Origin: Nitrospira sp. SG-bin2
GTDB lineage: Bacteria > Nitrospirota > Nitrospiria > Nitrospirales > Nitrospiraceae
Direction: 5' to 3'
NCBI GenBank assembly: GCA_002083405.1
Contig: LVWT01000028.1
Coordinates: 1 to 43,276 of the forward strand
DNA: 43,276 nucleotides
The position numbers were made by a program, and so were the translations under genes. Shown piece by piece: positions 1 to 7,669 of the stretch (the stretch's first letter is position 1; each line of letters opens with the position of its first letter). Under the pieces are notes generated by a model. It made no database searches. It was not told the DNA's origin and saw only the letters and a program-made list of their open reading frames with translations.

Positions 1-286
1 CCAGATCAATGCCCACGAACTGTCGCATGGCCCGGGAGTCATACAAGGTCTCTTCACCCGCTGGATCGGAGAGATTAAACCACTGTTGGAGACAATGCAG
101 GCGCAGCTTGCGTTCGATGCCGACCGGCGGACGCCCGGGACCATCGGCCGTGGGGTAGACCGGTTCGATCACCGCCACCAATTCCGCCCACGGTACGACG
201 CGGTTCATCTCGTCGAGGAACTGCTCGCGGCGAGTGGGCTTGCGATATTGCTCAAAGGTGACCTCGGCAAACGTCGATTGCTGCAT
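1..286 (-). CDS. IS5-family transposase, N-terminal part (partial)
   Basis: About 95 codons are visible before the gene leaves the window. The protein starts MQQSTFAEVTFEQYRK and continues with a region containing RREQFLDEMNRVVPWAEL and GRPPVGIERKLRLHCLQQW. This is the DUF772-type N-terminal domain of IS5 transposases, which precedes the DDE catalytic domain. The ATG at 286 follows a good ribosome site (GAGGAGG, 7 bases upstream). The DDE residues lie outside the window, so whether the copy is intact cannot be judged. It would cut and paste the element; it has no link to the purine genes next door. Confidence 0.85.
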   Translation of the reverse strand, partial: MQQSTFAEVTFEQYRKPTRREQFLDEMNRVVPWAELVAVIEPVYPTADGPGRPPVGIERKLRLHCLQQWFNLSDPAGEETLYDSRAMRQFVGIDL

Positions 287-355
287 GGGTGCGCCTCCTC
301 ATCAGGACTGCGCTTCCTTTAGCACATCACGCGCGAAGAATAAATCAGACCTTCC
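1..355 (-). mobile_element. Right-hand terminal part of an IS5-family insertion sequence (continues off the window)
   Basis: The segment carries the start of an IS5-type transposase gene reading leftwards. It ends in a sequence that on the minus strand begins GGAAGGTCTGATT (base 355 inwards), the style of terminal inverted repeat seen in IS5-group elements. The four bases just outside (356-359, TTAG) fit the YTAR target duplication typical of this group. The other end is outside the window, so the duplication cannot be confirmed. The element sits about 285 bp upstream of purE and is transcribed away from it. Confidence 0.7.
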
Positions 356-359
356 TTAG

Positions 360-640
360 TTGAAAAGCCCATAGGTTTGAGAGAAGGCTGCCGGCCGCAA
401 TTCTCAGGGGAGGTTGCCTGACAACGGCGTCATAGGTTTGTGTCCAGTCGCCATGGGATAGGTGGATTCTCCACGGGTCAAACCAGGAAGCCATAGAAAA
501 GCCATGGCAGGACTCCTGGTTCGCTCCAACTCTCCTGGCTGCTCTTACTTGCTTGACCGTGCCGCACAGAGCCGTTAAGGTGGGTGTACTGATACGTCTT
601 CAAGGAAGAAAGTTTTGTACGGAAGAAGGAGCTGTGGCTC
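360..640. other. Intergenic stretch between the IS end and purE with one perfect stem-loop
   Basis: No credible gene is visible. A perfect 8-bp inverted repeat lies at 481-488 (AACCAGGA) and 514-521 (TCCTGGTT) with a 25-base loop. A weak sigma70-like promoter for purE may be TTGACC at 553-558 with TAAGGT at 576-581 (17-bp spacer; the -10 match is poor). No purine riboswitch core was recognised. The stretch may be the original purE upstream region, cut by the IS insertion. Confidence 0.4.
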
Positions 641-1231
641 ATGAGCGCGATTGGGCGAACGGCAAAGAAGACCCAGAAGAAACGTCATCGTACGGTTCAC
701 AATGGCAAGGCAATTGTGGGAGTCCTGGGAGGTAGCAAGTCGGATTTCCCCATTTTGGAGAAGGCCGGATCCATTCTGGCCGAGCTACAGATCCCCTACG
801 AATTATTGGTCGTCTCTGCCCATCGTACGCCGGACCGACTTTTTGAGTACGCCTCAACCGCGCCGGGTCGCGGAATCGAAGTTATTATCGCCGGCGCCGG
901 CGGGGCGGCGCATCTCCCGGGCATGTTAGCGGCCAAGACCCATCTCCCGGTGATCGGAGTGCCTATTCCAACGGAAAATCTGCGAGGTCTCGATTCCCTC
1001 TTGTCGATCGTCCAGATGCCCAAGGGGGTTCCAGTGGCGACCGTGGCGATCGGCGGAGGAGAGAATGCCGGACTGCTGGCGGCGCAGATTTTAGGCGGAT
1101 GCTATCCGGAGATTGCAGAACGCGTGAAAAGTTTTCGTACGGCCCAAACGGAGAGCGTGTTGAATTCTGCCGAGGCCAAGGGAACCAGTTTGGCTAATCT
1201 CGGAGCCGATGGGGTGAGCCGACAGTCGTGA
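641..1231 (+). CDS. purE: 5-(carboxyamino)imidazole ribonucleotide mutase PurE
   Basis: PurE moves the carboxyl group of N5-CAIR to give CAIR in de novo purine synthesis, in the cytoplasm. The class I signature is clear: GSKSD (about residue 31), SAHRTP (about 60) and a glycine-rich IIAGAGGAAHLPGM stretch for the phosphate and carboxylate sites. At 196 residues it is longer than the usual 160-170. It has a basic N-terminal extension of about 23 residues and a short C-terminal tail, both probably unstructured. AAGGAG precedes the ATG at the right distance. The stop overlaps the purK start, so the pair is translationally coupled and matches the PurK-PurE two-step route. Confidence 0.97.
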   Translation: MSAIGRTAKKTQKKRHRTVHNGKAIVGVLGGSKSDFPILEKAGSILAELQIPYELLVVSAHRTPDRLFEYASTAPGRGIEVIIAGAGGAAHLPGMLAAKTHLPVIGVPIPTENLRGLDSLLSIVQMPKGVPVATVAIGGGENAGLLAAQILGGCYPEIAERVKSFRTAQTESVLNSAEAKGTSLANLGADGVSRQS

Positions 1232-2409
1232 CCGACGTGACGGTCGAACCTGGATCAATTCTCGGCGTCCTGGGGGGCGGCCAGCTGGGGGCGATGTTCG
1301 CCGCTGCAGCGCGCCGTCTTGGCTATCGCATTGCCGTATGGGATCAGGACCCTGATGCCCCTGCGCATCGCCAATCAGACCATTCGTTTACCGCGGCCTT
1401 CTCGGATCTCCCCACACGCAAGCACTTTTCAAGCCTTGTTCAGGCTGTCACATTTGAATGGGAGAATGTGCCAAGCGATCTGTGCGAGTGGCTCGAAGAG
1501 CGTCATCGGGTTCGGCCTTCCAGCGCTGTACTCAGGATCATTCAAGATCGCGTCGACCAAAAACAGTGCCTGCAATCACACCATCTTCCCGTCGTCCCTT
1601 TTGTCGCCATAGGGGCGCCGGATCAATTGATGGACGCCGTCAAACGCATCGGTATTCCGTCTCTCTGTAAGACTGCGACGTCCGGTTACGACGGGAAAGG
1701 TCAATGGCCGATCCGACAGAATTCAGATGTTGACGAAGTCGCCCGGACGTTGCGGACAAGTGAACGGTCTGCGTCCAGATGGATTCTTGAGCAGTTGGTA
1801 GCGTTTGAACGGGAGCTTTCCGTGCTCGTGGTGCGTGGGGCCAACGGCGAGTGCCGGACCTATCCAGTGGTAGAAAACCGTCATGAGCGTGGCATCTTAC
1901 GCATGACGCTGGCCCCGGCCCCGGTTTCTGTCCAGGTTACGGCACGAGCGTCTGATCTTGCCCGCCAAGCTGTGGACGTACTGAAAGGCGTCGGAGTGTT
2001 CTGCGTCGAATTGTTTCACACTGCGGACGATCGCCTCCTTATCAATGAAATTGCGCCGCGCCCTCACAATTCAGGCCACTACACGCTGGACGCCTGCACG
2101 GTTTCGCAATTTGAACAACAGGTGCGCGCAGTCTGTGGCGCGCCGCTGGGCGAGGTGAGACAGTGGAGTCCGGCGGCAATGGTCAACCTCATCGGTGCAG
2201 AAATGCAGGCCGTGACCTCCGGCCAGGCCTTCAAGGATCTGCTTTCTCTGCCGGGAGCCGTGCTCCACCTCTACGGAAAGACAGTCGTCCGTGCAGGGAG
2301 AAAGATGGGGCATGTCACGTTTTTGGGTGAAACCCGCGAGGCGGCGGCGGAACCGGCTCACCGGCTGCTAGCGCGTCTCGCTGCACTATCAGCGGTCCCA
2401 CCGGCGTGA
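1228..2409 (+). CDS. purK: N5-carboxyaminoimidazole ribonucleotide synthase PurK
   Basis: PurK uses ATP and bicarbonate to carboxylate AIR to N5-CAIR, the substrate of the upstream PurE. The ATP-grasp protein shows the N-terminal GVLGGGQLGAMFA nucleotide-fold motif, the KTATSGYDGKGQ loop near residue 150, and the C-terminal metal/ATP segment INEIAPRPHNSGHYT near 272. The length, 393 residues, is normal. The GTG start overlaps the purE stop by four bases, giving a tight operon. Its last 21 bases overlap the 3' end of the convergent rhomboid gene. Confidence 0.96.
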   Translation: MTDVTVEPGSILGVLGGGQLGAMFAAAARRLGYRIAVWDQDPDAPAHRQSDHSFTAAFSDLPTRKHFSSLVQAVTFEWENVPSDLCEWLEERHRVRPSSAVLRIIQDRVDQKQCLQSHHLPVVPFVAIGAPDQLMDAVKRIGIPSLCKTATSGYDGKGQWPIRQNSDVDEVARTLRTSERSASRWILEQLVAFERELSVLVVRGANGECRTYPVVENRHERGILRMTLAPAPVSVQVTARASDLARQAVDVLKGVGVFCVELFHTADDRLLINEIAPRPHNSGHYTLDACTVSQFEQQVRAVCGAPLGEVRQWSPAAMVNLIGAEMQAVTSGQAFKDLLSLPGAVLHLYGKTVVRAGRKMGHVTFLGETREAAAEPAHRLLARLAALSAVPPA

Positions 2410-3096
2410 ACGGCCCGGTGAGAAGAACGGCACGTCCGGGCGTTTGAACAAGCCGATCAAGGCCATGCCTGCGACGAATCCGCCGATGTGCGCGAAGAAG
2501 GCCACGCCGCCCCCCTGGGCGCCGATACTCATCCCGCCGCTGACGAGCTGCGTCACGAACCACATGCCCAACACCACGCCGGCTGGGACGCGAGTCATCC
2601 CTAGGGCGGGCAGTAACACCAGCACATGGGCGCGCGGGAACAACAGAAGATAGGCGCCGAGCACTGCGGAGATGGCGCCGCTGGCTCCTACCATGGGGAT
2701 CTGCGACGAAGGATCGGTCATTGCGTGGGTGAGCGCAGCCAGGACCCCGCACAGGATGTAGAAGACGACGTATTTTACGTGCCCCATGGCGTCTTCGATG
2801 TTATTGCCGAAAATCCAGAGATAGAGCATGTTGCCCAGCAGATGCATCCAGCCGCCGTGGAGAAACATGCTGGTGAGCAGTGTGAGGGAGGCAGGAATGG
2901 CAACGGCGGTGTCTTCCGGGAACGCGGCCTGGCCGAACACAATGGCAGGGATGGCACCATAATGAAAGACGAAGGCCTGGCCTGGGTTCTGGGGCAGGCT
3001 CTCCTGATAGAGAAAGACGGAGACGCAGACGGCAATGAAGATGATGGTGACGAAGGGGAACCGTTCGGTGGGATTGTCGTCGTGCAGGGGGATCAC
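2389..3096 (-). CDS. Rhomboid-family intramembrane serine protease
   Basis: The 235-residue protein has about six hydrophobic segments. It carries the rhomboid catalytic pair: GASG at 137-140 (nucleophile Ser139) and HIGG at 203-206 (His203). The HGGWMHLLGN loop (80-89) is the conserved L1/TM2 motif. It should cleave transmembrane segments of substrates within the cytoplasmic membrane; the substrate is unknown. It lies 10 bases downstream of the DHH phosphoesterase gene and is probably co-transcribed with it. Its 3' end overlaps purK on the opposite strand by 21 bp. The C-terminal tail after residue 218 is short and charged. Confidence 0.93.
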   Translation of the reverse strand: MIPLHDDNPTERFPFVTIIFIAVCVSVFLYQESLPQNPGQAFVFHYGAIPAIVFGQAAFPEDTAVAIPASLTLLTSMFLHGGWMHLLGNMLYLWIFGNNIEDAMGHVKYVVFYILCGVLAALTHAMTDPSSQIPMVGASGAISAVLGAYLLLFPRAHVLVLLPALGMTRVPAGVVLGMWFVTQLVSGGMSIGAQGGGVAFFAHIGGFVAGMALIGLFKRPDVPFFSPGRSRRWDR

Positions 3097-3106
3097 GATG
3101 ACGATC

Positions 3107-3979
3107 CTAGGGAGCTCGGCGGCGGTCGGTCACCGCGCGAGGCAACGTGGGATTGTTGGGAAGTGTCCCGTCGGCTCCGAGTGGCACAGAAAATCCCGCA
3201 GCATGAGTATGGCCCCCTCCGCCAAACGATGCGGCGATGGCTCCTACGTCGGTGCTATCCGCGCGAGAGCGCATGCTGAAATAACGACGTCCGTCGCGAT
3301 CGTGCCAGATCAGACAAAAGGGATGATCCGGCGAAAGCCGTTCGCCGATTTGGCTGGTCAAGACGGCGCTTTGCACAGACGGAACGATTTCCCCTTGGAA
3401 TTCGACTAAGACGGCTTGGGCAGAGAGTTTCCCGACTAATTCGTGCTCATAGCGAAGAATCGCGCGTCCCTCCTGCTCCAGGGTTGCCTGGGAAAATCGA
3501 TCCCACAGGTTGAAATCAAAGGGGTGCGAAGCCAGAGCCGCATTGATCTCACGGCTTGCCGGCAGTTCCCATGTCCACAAGTCCTTGTCCTGAACGTAGC
3601 GGAGCAGCCACGGAGCGACCGTGCCATGAGCCCACTCCCAGCTGAGCACTGCGCCCGACTTGGCTTGATCGAAGTAGGCGTAGGGGAGATCAGCCAGCGC
3701 CTTCTCCGCCGTGATGTGGTGATCCAGAATGAGCAGTTCTTTGGTTTCAACCGCCAGCGTTTCAAGGATCGGCCGCGCATAGCTGAAGTCGGCGATCACG
3801 ACGCGCTGATCCCGAAGATCCGAAGGGGGAGGGATGCCGTGTTTGACCGGAATAAAACGGGTATTGGGGAATTGTTTCCAGATCGCCCAGGCTGCCCCGA
3901 ATCCATCTGAGCACTCGGCATGGTACAGAACGATGTCCGGGGGATGATGGAAGCGTCGCGAGTAGGGTGAATGATCCAT
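3107..3979 (-). CDS. DHH/DHHA1-family phosphoesterase
   Basis: The protein has 290 residues. The N-terminal DHH domain has HAECSDGFGAAW (20-31), DFS (64-66) and LDHH (85-88), the metal-binding DHH motif. A C-terminal DHHA1-like substrate domain carries GGGGHTHAAGF near residue 255. Family members hydrolyse phosphodiester bonds in short oligonucleotides (nanoRNase type) or other small phosphates. The exact substrate cannot be read from sequence. It is compact compared with NrnA (about 315 residues). It probably heads a two-gene run with the rhomboid gene. Confidence 0.88.
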   Translation of the reverse strand: MDHSPYSRRFHHPPDIVLYHAECSDGFGAAWAIWKQFPNTRFIPVKHGIPPPSDLRDQRVVIADFSYARPILETLAVETKELLILDHHITAEKALADLPYAYFDQAKSGAVLSWEWAHGTVAPWLLRYVQDKDLWTWELPASREINAALASHPFDFNLWDRFSQATLEQEGRAILRYEHELVGKLSAQAVLVEFQGEIVPSVQSAVLTSQIGERLSPDHPFCLIWHDRDGRRYFSMRSRADSTDVGAIAASFGGGGHTHAAGFSVPLGADGTLPNNPTLPRAVTDRRRAP

Positions 3980-4092
3980 ATAGATAGGTCAGAGAATAGC
4001 ATGGCCGGTGATGCCAGCTAAAGAGGATAGTGACTGTTATGCTGGAGCGCTGAACCGGTTAGCCGCCAGGGCTCAGCGCTCGTATGGGGAGA
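3980..4092. repeat. Inverted repeat between the LOG and DHH genes
   Basis: A perfect 9-bp inverted repeat GAGCGCTGA (4045-4053) / TCAGCGCTC (4073-4081) with a 19-base spacer lies just past the 3' end of the LOG-family gene. No U-run follows in either direction, so it is a weak intrinsic terminator candidate or an mRNA 3'-end stabiliser. The rest of the gap is the upstream region of the DHH gene. It includes a TATTCT box (minus strand, about 3993-3998) that may be its -10. Confidence 0.4.
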
Positions 4093-5148
4093 TCAGAGCC
4101 CGTTGAGGTGGTCGATCAGCTGGCGGAGTCGACCGGCGCTGCGTCGGTTGAAACTGAACACGAGCCGAGGCAGATTTCGGAGAGCCGGCTCGTCGAGCTC
4201 TTCTTCCAAGGGGCCGCGCAGTTCAAACGTTCCTTCGATCAGGAGATCGCGGAACTGTTCCTGAATCTGGTCGAGCTGTTCAGCGGAGATGCGATCTTTT
4301 AAGCGCAGGGCCAATTGCCGGCCGACAAACCGAATGGAGTGATAGCGGCGATAGAATCGGAGAATATGGTCGACAGCCGCTTCAGCCGAGTTTGTGATTG
4401 TAAATAGGCTCAGGTCTTCTTCATTGATGAGGTTCCGCTGCAGGAGTTGTGTTGTGACGAAGGACGACCAGCCGTCCCAATAGTCGCATCCCGGCGCCTG
4501 GAGGCAGATGATCGGCTGAGGGTCGCTCTTCCCGGTCTGAGCCAGCGTCAAAATCTCAAATCCCTCATCGTGTGTTCCAAATCCTCCTGGAAACAGCACG
4601 ATGGCGTTGGCCTCCTTTTGGAACATCAGCTTTCGAGTGAAAAAGTATTTGAAGGTAATCAGTTTTGGATCGTCCGCGATCGTCGCATTGGGGCCCTGTT
4701 CAAATGGGAGCATAATGTTGACGCCGAAGCTGTGCTCGCGGCCGGCGCCTTCTTGGGCGGCTCGCATAATGCCGTCTGCCCCTCCGGTGATGACCATGAA
4801 TCCTTCCCGCACAGCGGCTTGGGCGAAACGATAGGCCAGTTGATAGTTGGGGTCGTCCGATGGGGTTCTCGCGGAGCCGAAGACGCTGATTTTTTTCCGG
4901 TCCTGGTAGCCGCGAAACACACCGAACGCGTGGCGCAGTTCTTTGACCGCTCGGTTGAGAATTTTAAGGTCCAATAAATCAAGATGTGCGTCGTGTATTT
5001 TGAGCACGCCCGCCAAGAGCTCCTTCGTGAGGGCTGCGTGCATGTCGTCTTCGGGGCTTTCCAACAAGGTGGTGATCTGTTGAAGGAGCTCTTCTTTCGA
5101 CAGGGAGGGGCGTGGTCGAGCCTGCTGGGATTTACCGGACATGTTCAT
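4093..5148 (-). CDS. LOG-family (TIGR00730-type) nucleotide phosphoribohydrolase-like protein, long form
   Basis: The 351-residue protein has a Rossmann-like LOG core: GGADGIM at 122-128, RKLMF at 172-176 and the signature PGGFGTHDE at 187-195. Family members formerly called lysine decarboxylases release the base from nucleoside 5'-monophosphates. A helical region of about 85 residues precedes the core and about 90 residues follow it, which makes this a long variant. The substrate (cytokinin-type or ordinary purine nucleotide) cannot be decided here. GAGAGGA precedes the ATG; a second ATG two codons later is possible. A good promoter lies upstream at 5182-5210. Confidence 0.88.
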   Translation of the reverse strand: MNMSGKSQQARPRPSLSKEELLQQITTLLESPEDDMHAALTKELLAGVLKIHDAHLDLLDLKILNRAVKELRHAFGVFRGYQDRKKISVFGSARTPSDDPNYQLAYRFAQAAVREGFMVITGGADGIMRAAQEGAGREHSFGVNIMLPFEQGPNATIADDPKLITFKYFFTRKLMFQKEANAIVLFPGGFGTHDEGFEILTLAQTGKSDPQPIICLQAPGCDYWDGWSSFVTTQLLQRNLINEEDLSLFTITNSAEAAVDHILRFYRRYHSIRFVGRQLALRLKDRISAEQLDQIQEQFRDLLIEGTFELRGPLEEELDEPALRNLPRLVFSFNRRSAGRLRQLIDHLNGL

Positions 5149-5181
5149 GCGTGGTCCTCTCGCTGATGAATGGCGTAAGAA

Positions 5182-5210
5182 ATTTTACCAATGGATAGGG
5201 CTCTGGTCAA
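5182..5210 (-). promoter_or_regulatory. Sigma70-type promoter of the LOG-family gene
   Basis: Reading the minus strand, TTGACC (5205-5210) is followed after 17 bases by TAAAAT (5182-5187). A start near 5175 would leave a leader of about 27 bases that contains the ribosome site GAGAGGA. This is a conventional leadered promoter, unlike several others in the window. Confidence 0.6.
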
Positions 5211-5236
5211 AGGAGTTTCAATGAATGCACAGCGGC

Positions 5237-6007
5237 CTAGTCCGGATCGGACGATTTGGGCATATTCTGAAGCACCCAGGCCTTGATTCTGGCCTGATCG
5301 GTCGGGGAGAGATCGGCAAATTGGACGTCTATGTTCGATGCCGAGGTGAAAGGAGATGTGCCGGTACCCCGGGTCTGATCACAACGAGACAAGACCGTTC
5401 CTCGGATGGTCAATGGACTCGTGAGATCGGGGAGAGAGAAGTTCAGGCTGACCCTGGTGTCCGGCAACAACGAGGTGGGAGATTCCACCGAGGCGCCGAC
5501 ATGGCTCAGTTGTACGATGATGGCGCGATGGTCAGCCCCCGGCCCGGTGCCCTCTATCGTGCTGAGAGTAGCTGGAATGTTTGTGCGAGAGCGTTTCGGC
5601 GAAAGGATTAAATCTCTTGCTGTGAGCACACCGACCGGCTGTTCCTGCTTTGTGACAATGAGGATGGGGGCGCCGGTTGCCATCATGAGGGTAGAGGCCT
5701 CATCGATCATGCGATCGTACTCGATAAACTGTACCGGCCGCGTCATGATCGTGCGTACTTCGATATCGTCAGGCTCCAGTCCTTGAGCGACCACCTTCTT
5801 GACAATGTCGGCCGGCGTCATCAGTCCGAAGTGCGACTCCGTATCCTTGACGAGCAGGCAGGGCATCTGCTCTCGCTCCAAAAGCGATGCGGCTTCGGTC
5901 ACGGAAATATCCCCAGGGATCTGAACTACGCCCGGTGTCATCATGCGTGCGACCAATGTGTCCCAGTGATTAAGGGTTCTTGACCGGTCCTCATCTTTAA
6001 TCGGCAT
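5237..6007 (-). CDS. Tandem CBS domains fused to a degenerate PilZ-like domain
   Basis: The protein has 256 residues. Residues about 18-135 form a pair of CBS motifs (ARMMTPGVVQIP with GLMTPADIV, then RTIMTRPV with GVLTARDLIL), which usually bind adenine nucleotides. Residues about 138-250 look like a PilZ beta-barrel with RSRTNIP and QLSHVGASVE (166-175). The latter sits where PilZ proteins have DxSxxG, but the first Asp is Gln. The protein is probably a cytoplasmic sensor or effector that links nucleotide status to c-di-GMP, or a PilZ-fold adaptor that no longer binds c-di-GMP. The upstream gene on the other strand is the MNIO fusion, in divergent arrangement. Confidence 0.8.
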   Translation of the reverse strand: MPIKDEDRSRTLNHWDTLVARMMTPGVVQIPGDISVTEAASLLEREQMPCLLVKDTESHFGLMTPADIVKKVVAQGLEPDDIEVRTIMTRPVQFIEYDRMIDEASTLMMATGAPILIVTKQEQPVGVLTARDLILSPKRSRTNIPATLSTIEGTGPGADHRAIIVQLSHVGASVESPTSLLPDTRVSLNFSLPDLTSPLTIRGTVLSRCDQTRGTGTSPFTSASNIDVQFADLSPTDQARIKAWVLQNMPKSSDPD

Positions 6008-6012
6008 CGATC

Positions 6013-6044
6013 AGCCCGGTCCTTTCTTCGGAGAAAACCGGGCT
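6013..6044 (-). promoter_or_regulatory. Leader hairpin just upstream of the CBS-PilZ start codon
   Basis: AGCCCGGT (6013-6020) and ACCGGGCT (6037-6044) form a perfect 8-bp stem five bases before the start codon. The inner TTCT/AGAA bases can extend it around a short loop. On the mRNA the purine-rich AGAAAGGA lies inside the hairpin. It may therefore limit ribosome access or act as a folded leader. Confidence 0.45.
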
Positions 6045-6101
6045 TCCGGTCCCTGCGGTGTAGGCCAAGTATAGCAGAAGGCCTCCCCTACCCATGGTTG
6101 T

Positions 6102-6130
6102 GTGAAACCCTTGTCATTCAACGGTTTCAC
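6102..6130. promoter_or_regulatory. Operator-like palindrome centred on the MNIO -35 box
   Basis: A perfect inverted repeat GTGAAACC (6102-6109), N13, GGTTTCAC (6123-6130) flanks the putative -35 hexamer TTGTCA. Half-site spacing is 21 bp centre to centre, about two helical turns, which suits a dimeric regulator. It lies in the divergent gap between the CBS-PilZ and MNIO genes, so it could serve either one. Confidence 0.5.
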
Positions 6131-6140
6131 GGCATACACT
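6111..6140 (+). promoter_or_regulatory. Sigma70-type promoter of the MNIO-dus-maf run
   Basis: TTGTCA (6111-6116), an 18-bp spacer and TACACT (6135-6140). The expected start near 6147 is only a few bases before the TTG codon at 6152, so the leader is very short unless translation begins at the in-frame GTG codons at 6176 or 6185. Confidence 0.5.
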
Positions 6141-6151
6141 AGAGACGAATT

Positions 6152-7669
6152 TTGGCTATCAGCAAGAGAAACCGCGTGGCGATTGTGAGTCCTGTAGGAA
6201 AAGAGTTTTCCTGTCGCCTGGAGCAGGTTCCAGCTCATGGGATGGGCCTCTCTGTCGATATCTACTCCCCGGATCTTACCAACTTGTTGGGAGCGTTACA
6301 GCAGTGTCAAGCGACGCCTGCCTACCTTGAAATCTTTCGCGCAGCTCCGGCGGCATTGGCCGCTGTGAGGAAACAAGCTCAGAGCAGCTTGTTGGCCTAT
6401 CATGGCGAAGGGCTGTGGTTGACTCAGCCGGAAACCCTCGATAATCCCTCGTTTGCGCAGGAGGTGTGTGAGGTTGCCGGGCATCTCCAGACGTTGGATA
6501 GTGCCTGGCTGAATCATGAATGCGCGACGAAATACATCGCCGGCTATTCATATGGCACCTACCTTCCTCCGCTCTATACGGAATCCAGTGCGTCGGTCGT
6601 GGCTGAGAACGTGATGCTCGTTCAAGACCTTCTCGATCGGCACTGTCGACTCAAGAACGGAGCGTCTCCGTTGGTGCTGCTCGAAATGCCTCCCCTGACG
6701 TACTTTGTAGCAGGTACGCTGGCAATTCCAACATTTTTCCGCCTTGTGACGCAATGGGCACCCTGCGGACTTGTTCTGGATGTCGGCCATCTGTGGACGG
6801 TGTTTCGGTATTCTGGGGCCTGGCGAACCTCAACGCTTGCGCAATTCGTCGATGACTTCCTCAAGCAGTTCCCTATGGATCGCATCGTTGAAATCCATGT
6901 CGCCGGGCTTGCGGTCCATGAGTCGAGCCTGGCCGGTTGTTCACAGTGGCTCGATCGCGGGGAAAGGGATGTCCTGCCCGCTTGGACCGATGCCCATGCG
7001 GCCCCTATCCCGCCGGTCCTCTTCGAGATCCTCGATCGAGTTCTGAGTCATCCTCGTCTGACAGGATTGCGGGGCCTTGCGCTGGAAGTGGATACGAAAC
7101 CGATACCGCTGATCGTCGAGGAATTCGACCGATTCGCAGTACGGTACGGTGCAGTGCTTGCCCCAGTGAAGAAGGAGGATAGTGAGTTGCAGGAGGGCGG
7201 GTATGAGCTGCTTCCGAGAGCGTCTTTGTCGGATTCAGTCAAACATGAGCTGGAGGCAGCCTATGAGCGGTACGCTCGCGTAGCCGCAGGCCGAATCGAG
7301 CCTGAAGGTCCTGAGTGGAGTCTGCCGACGGCCTGCCTCGACGAGCTCGATACCTACCGGTCTATCTACCTTCCGTATGAGATTCTTTCCTGGGGCGGGC
7401 AGGTGGACGCCATGTTTCCGCAATCGTGCCGCAGGCTTGAAGAACGGGGCGTGCCGCTTTCGAGATTTGTCCCGTTCTGGTTTCGACGACCACGCACGCT
7501 GTCCGGCTCGTACGATTTCTTTCTTGTGAAGATTGACCGGTTTGTGGAATTTGTTCTCGAAGAAGCGCCGGATCTGGCTGCTATGGTTGAGCAGGAAGCC
7601 GATGAACTTCGGCGGGCCTATGATCATGCCAATGAACCGCCTATGCAGGCAGTAGGTGAACGAACATGA
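6152..7669 (+). CDS. MNIO (DUF692) family iron oxidase-like protein with a C-terminal partner-like domain
   Basis: The protein has 505 residues. Residues about 30-330 carry the DUF692 landmarks in order: GMGLS (30-34), HGEGL (84-88), NHE (121-123), LLEMP (176-180), LDVGH (209-213), EIHVAGL (247-253), TDAHAAPI (279-286) and ALEVD (310-314). The family comprises TIM-barrel multinuclear non-heme iron enzymes that modify ribosomal peptides (MbnB, TglH type). The last third, about 397-490 (YRSIYLPYEIL, DAMFPQ, FVEFVLEEAPDLAAM), resembles the helical DUF2063/HvfC-type partner proteins that are usually separate. No precursor peptide gene is seen nearby. The start is uncertain: TTG at 6152, or GTG at 6176 or 6185. 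ATGA overlap with dus indicates coupling. Confidence 0.8.
   Translation: MAISKRNRVAIVSPVGKEFSCRLEQVPAHGMGLSVDIYSPDLTNLLGALQQCQATPAYLEIFRAAPAALAAVRKQAQSSLLAYHGEGLWLTQPETLDNPSFAQEVCEVAGHLQTLDSAWLNHECATKYIAGYSYGTYLPPLYTESSASVVAENVMLVQDLLDRHCRLKNGASPLVLLEMPPLTYFVAGTLAIPTFFRLVTQWAPCGLVLDVGHLWTVFRYSGAWRTSTLAQFVDDFLKQFPMDRIVEIHVAGLAVHESSLAGCSQWLDRGERDVLPAWTDAHAAPIPPVLFEILDRVLSHPRLTGLRGLALEVDTKPIPLIVEEFDRFAVRYGAVLAPVKKEDSELQEGGYELLPRASLSDSVKHELEAAYERYARVAAGRIEPEGPEWSLPTACLDELDTYRSIYLPYEILSWGGQVDAMFPQSCRRLEERGVPLSRFVPFWFRRPRTLSGSYDFFLVKIDRFVEFVLEEAPDLAAMVEQEADELRRAYDHANEPPMQAVGERT

Noticed and set aside
481..521. Purine riboswitch upstream of purE
   Set aside because: There is a stem-loop, but the three-way junction and conserved loop bases of a purine riboswitch are not visible.
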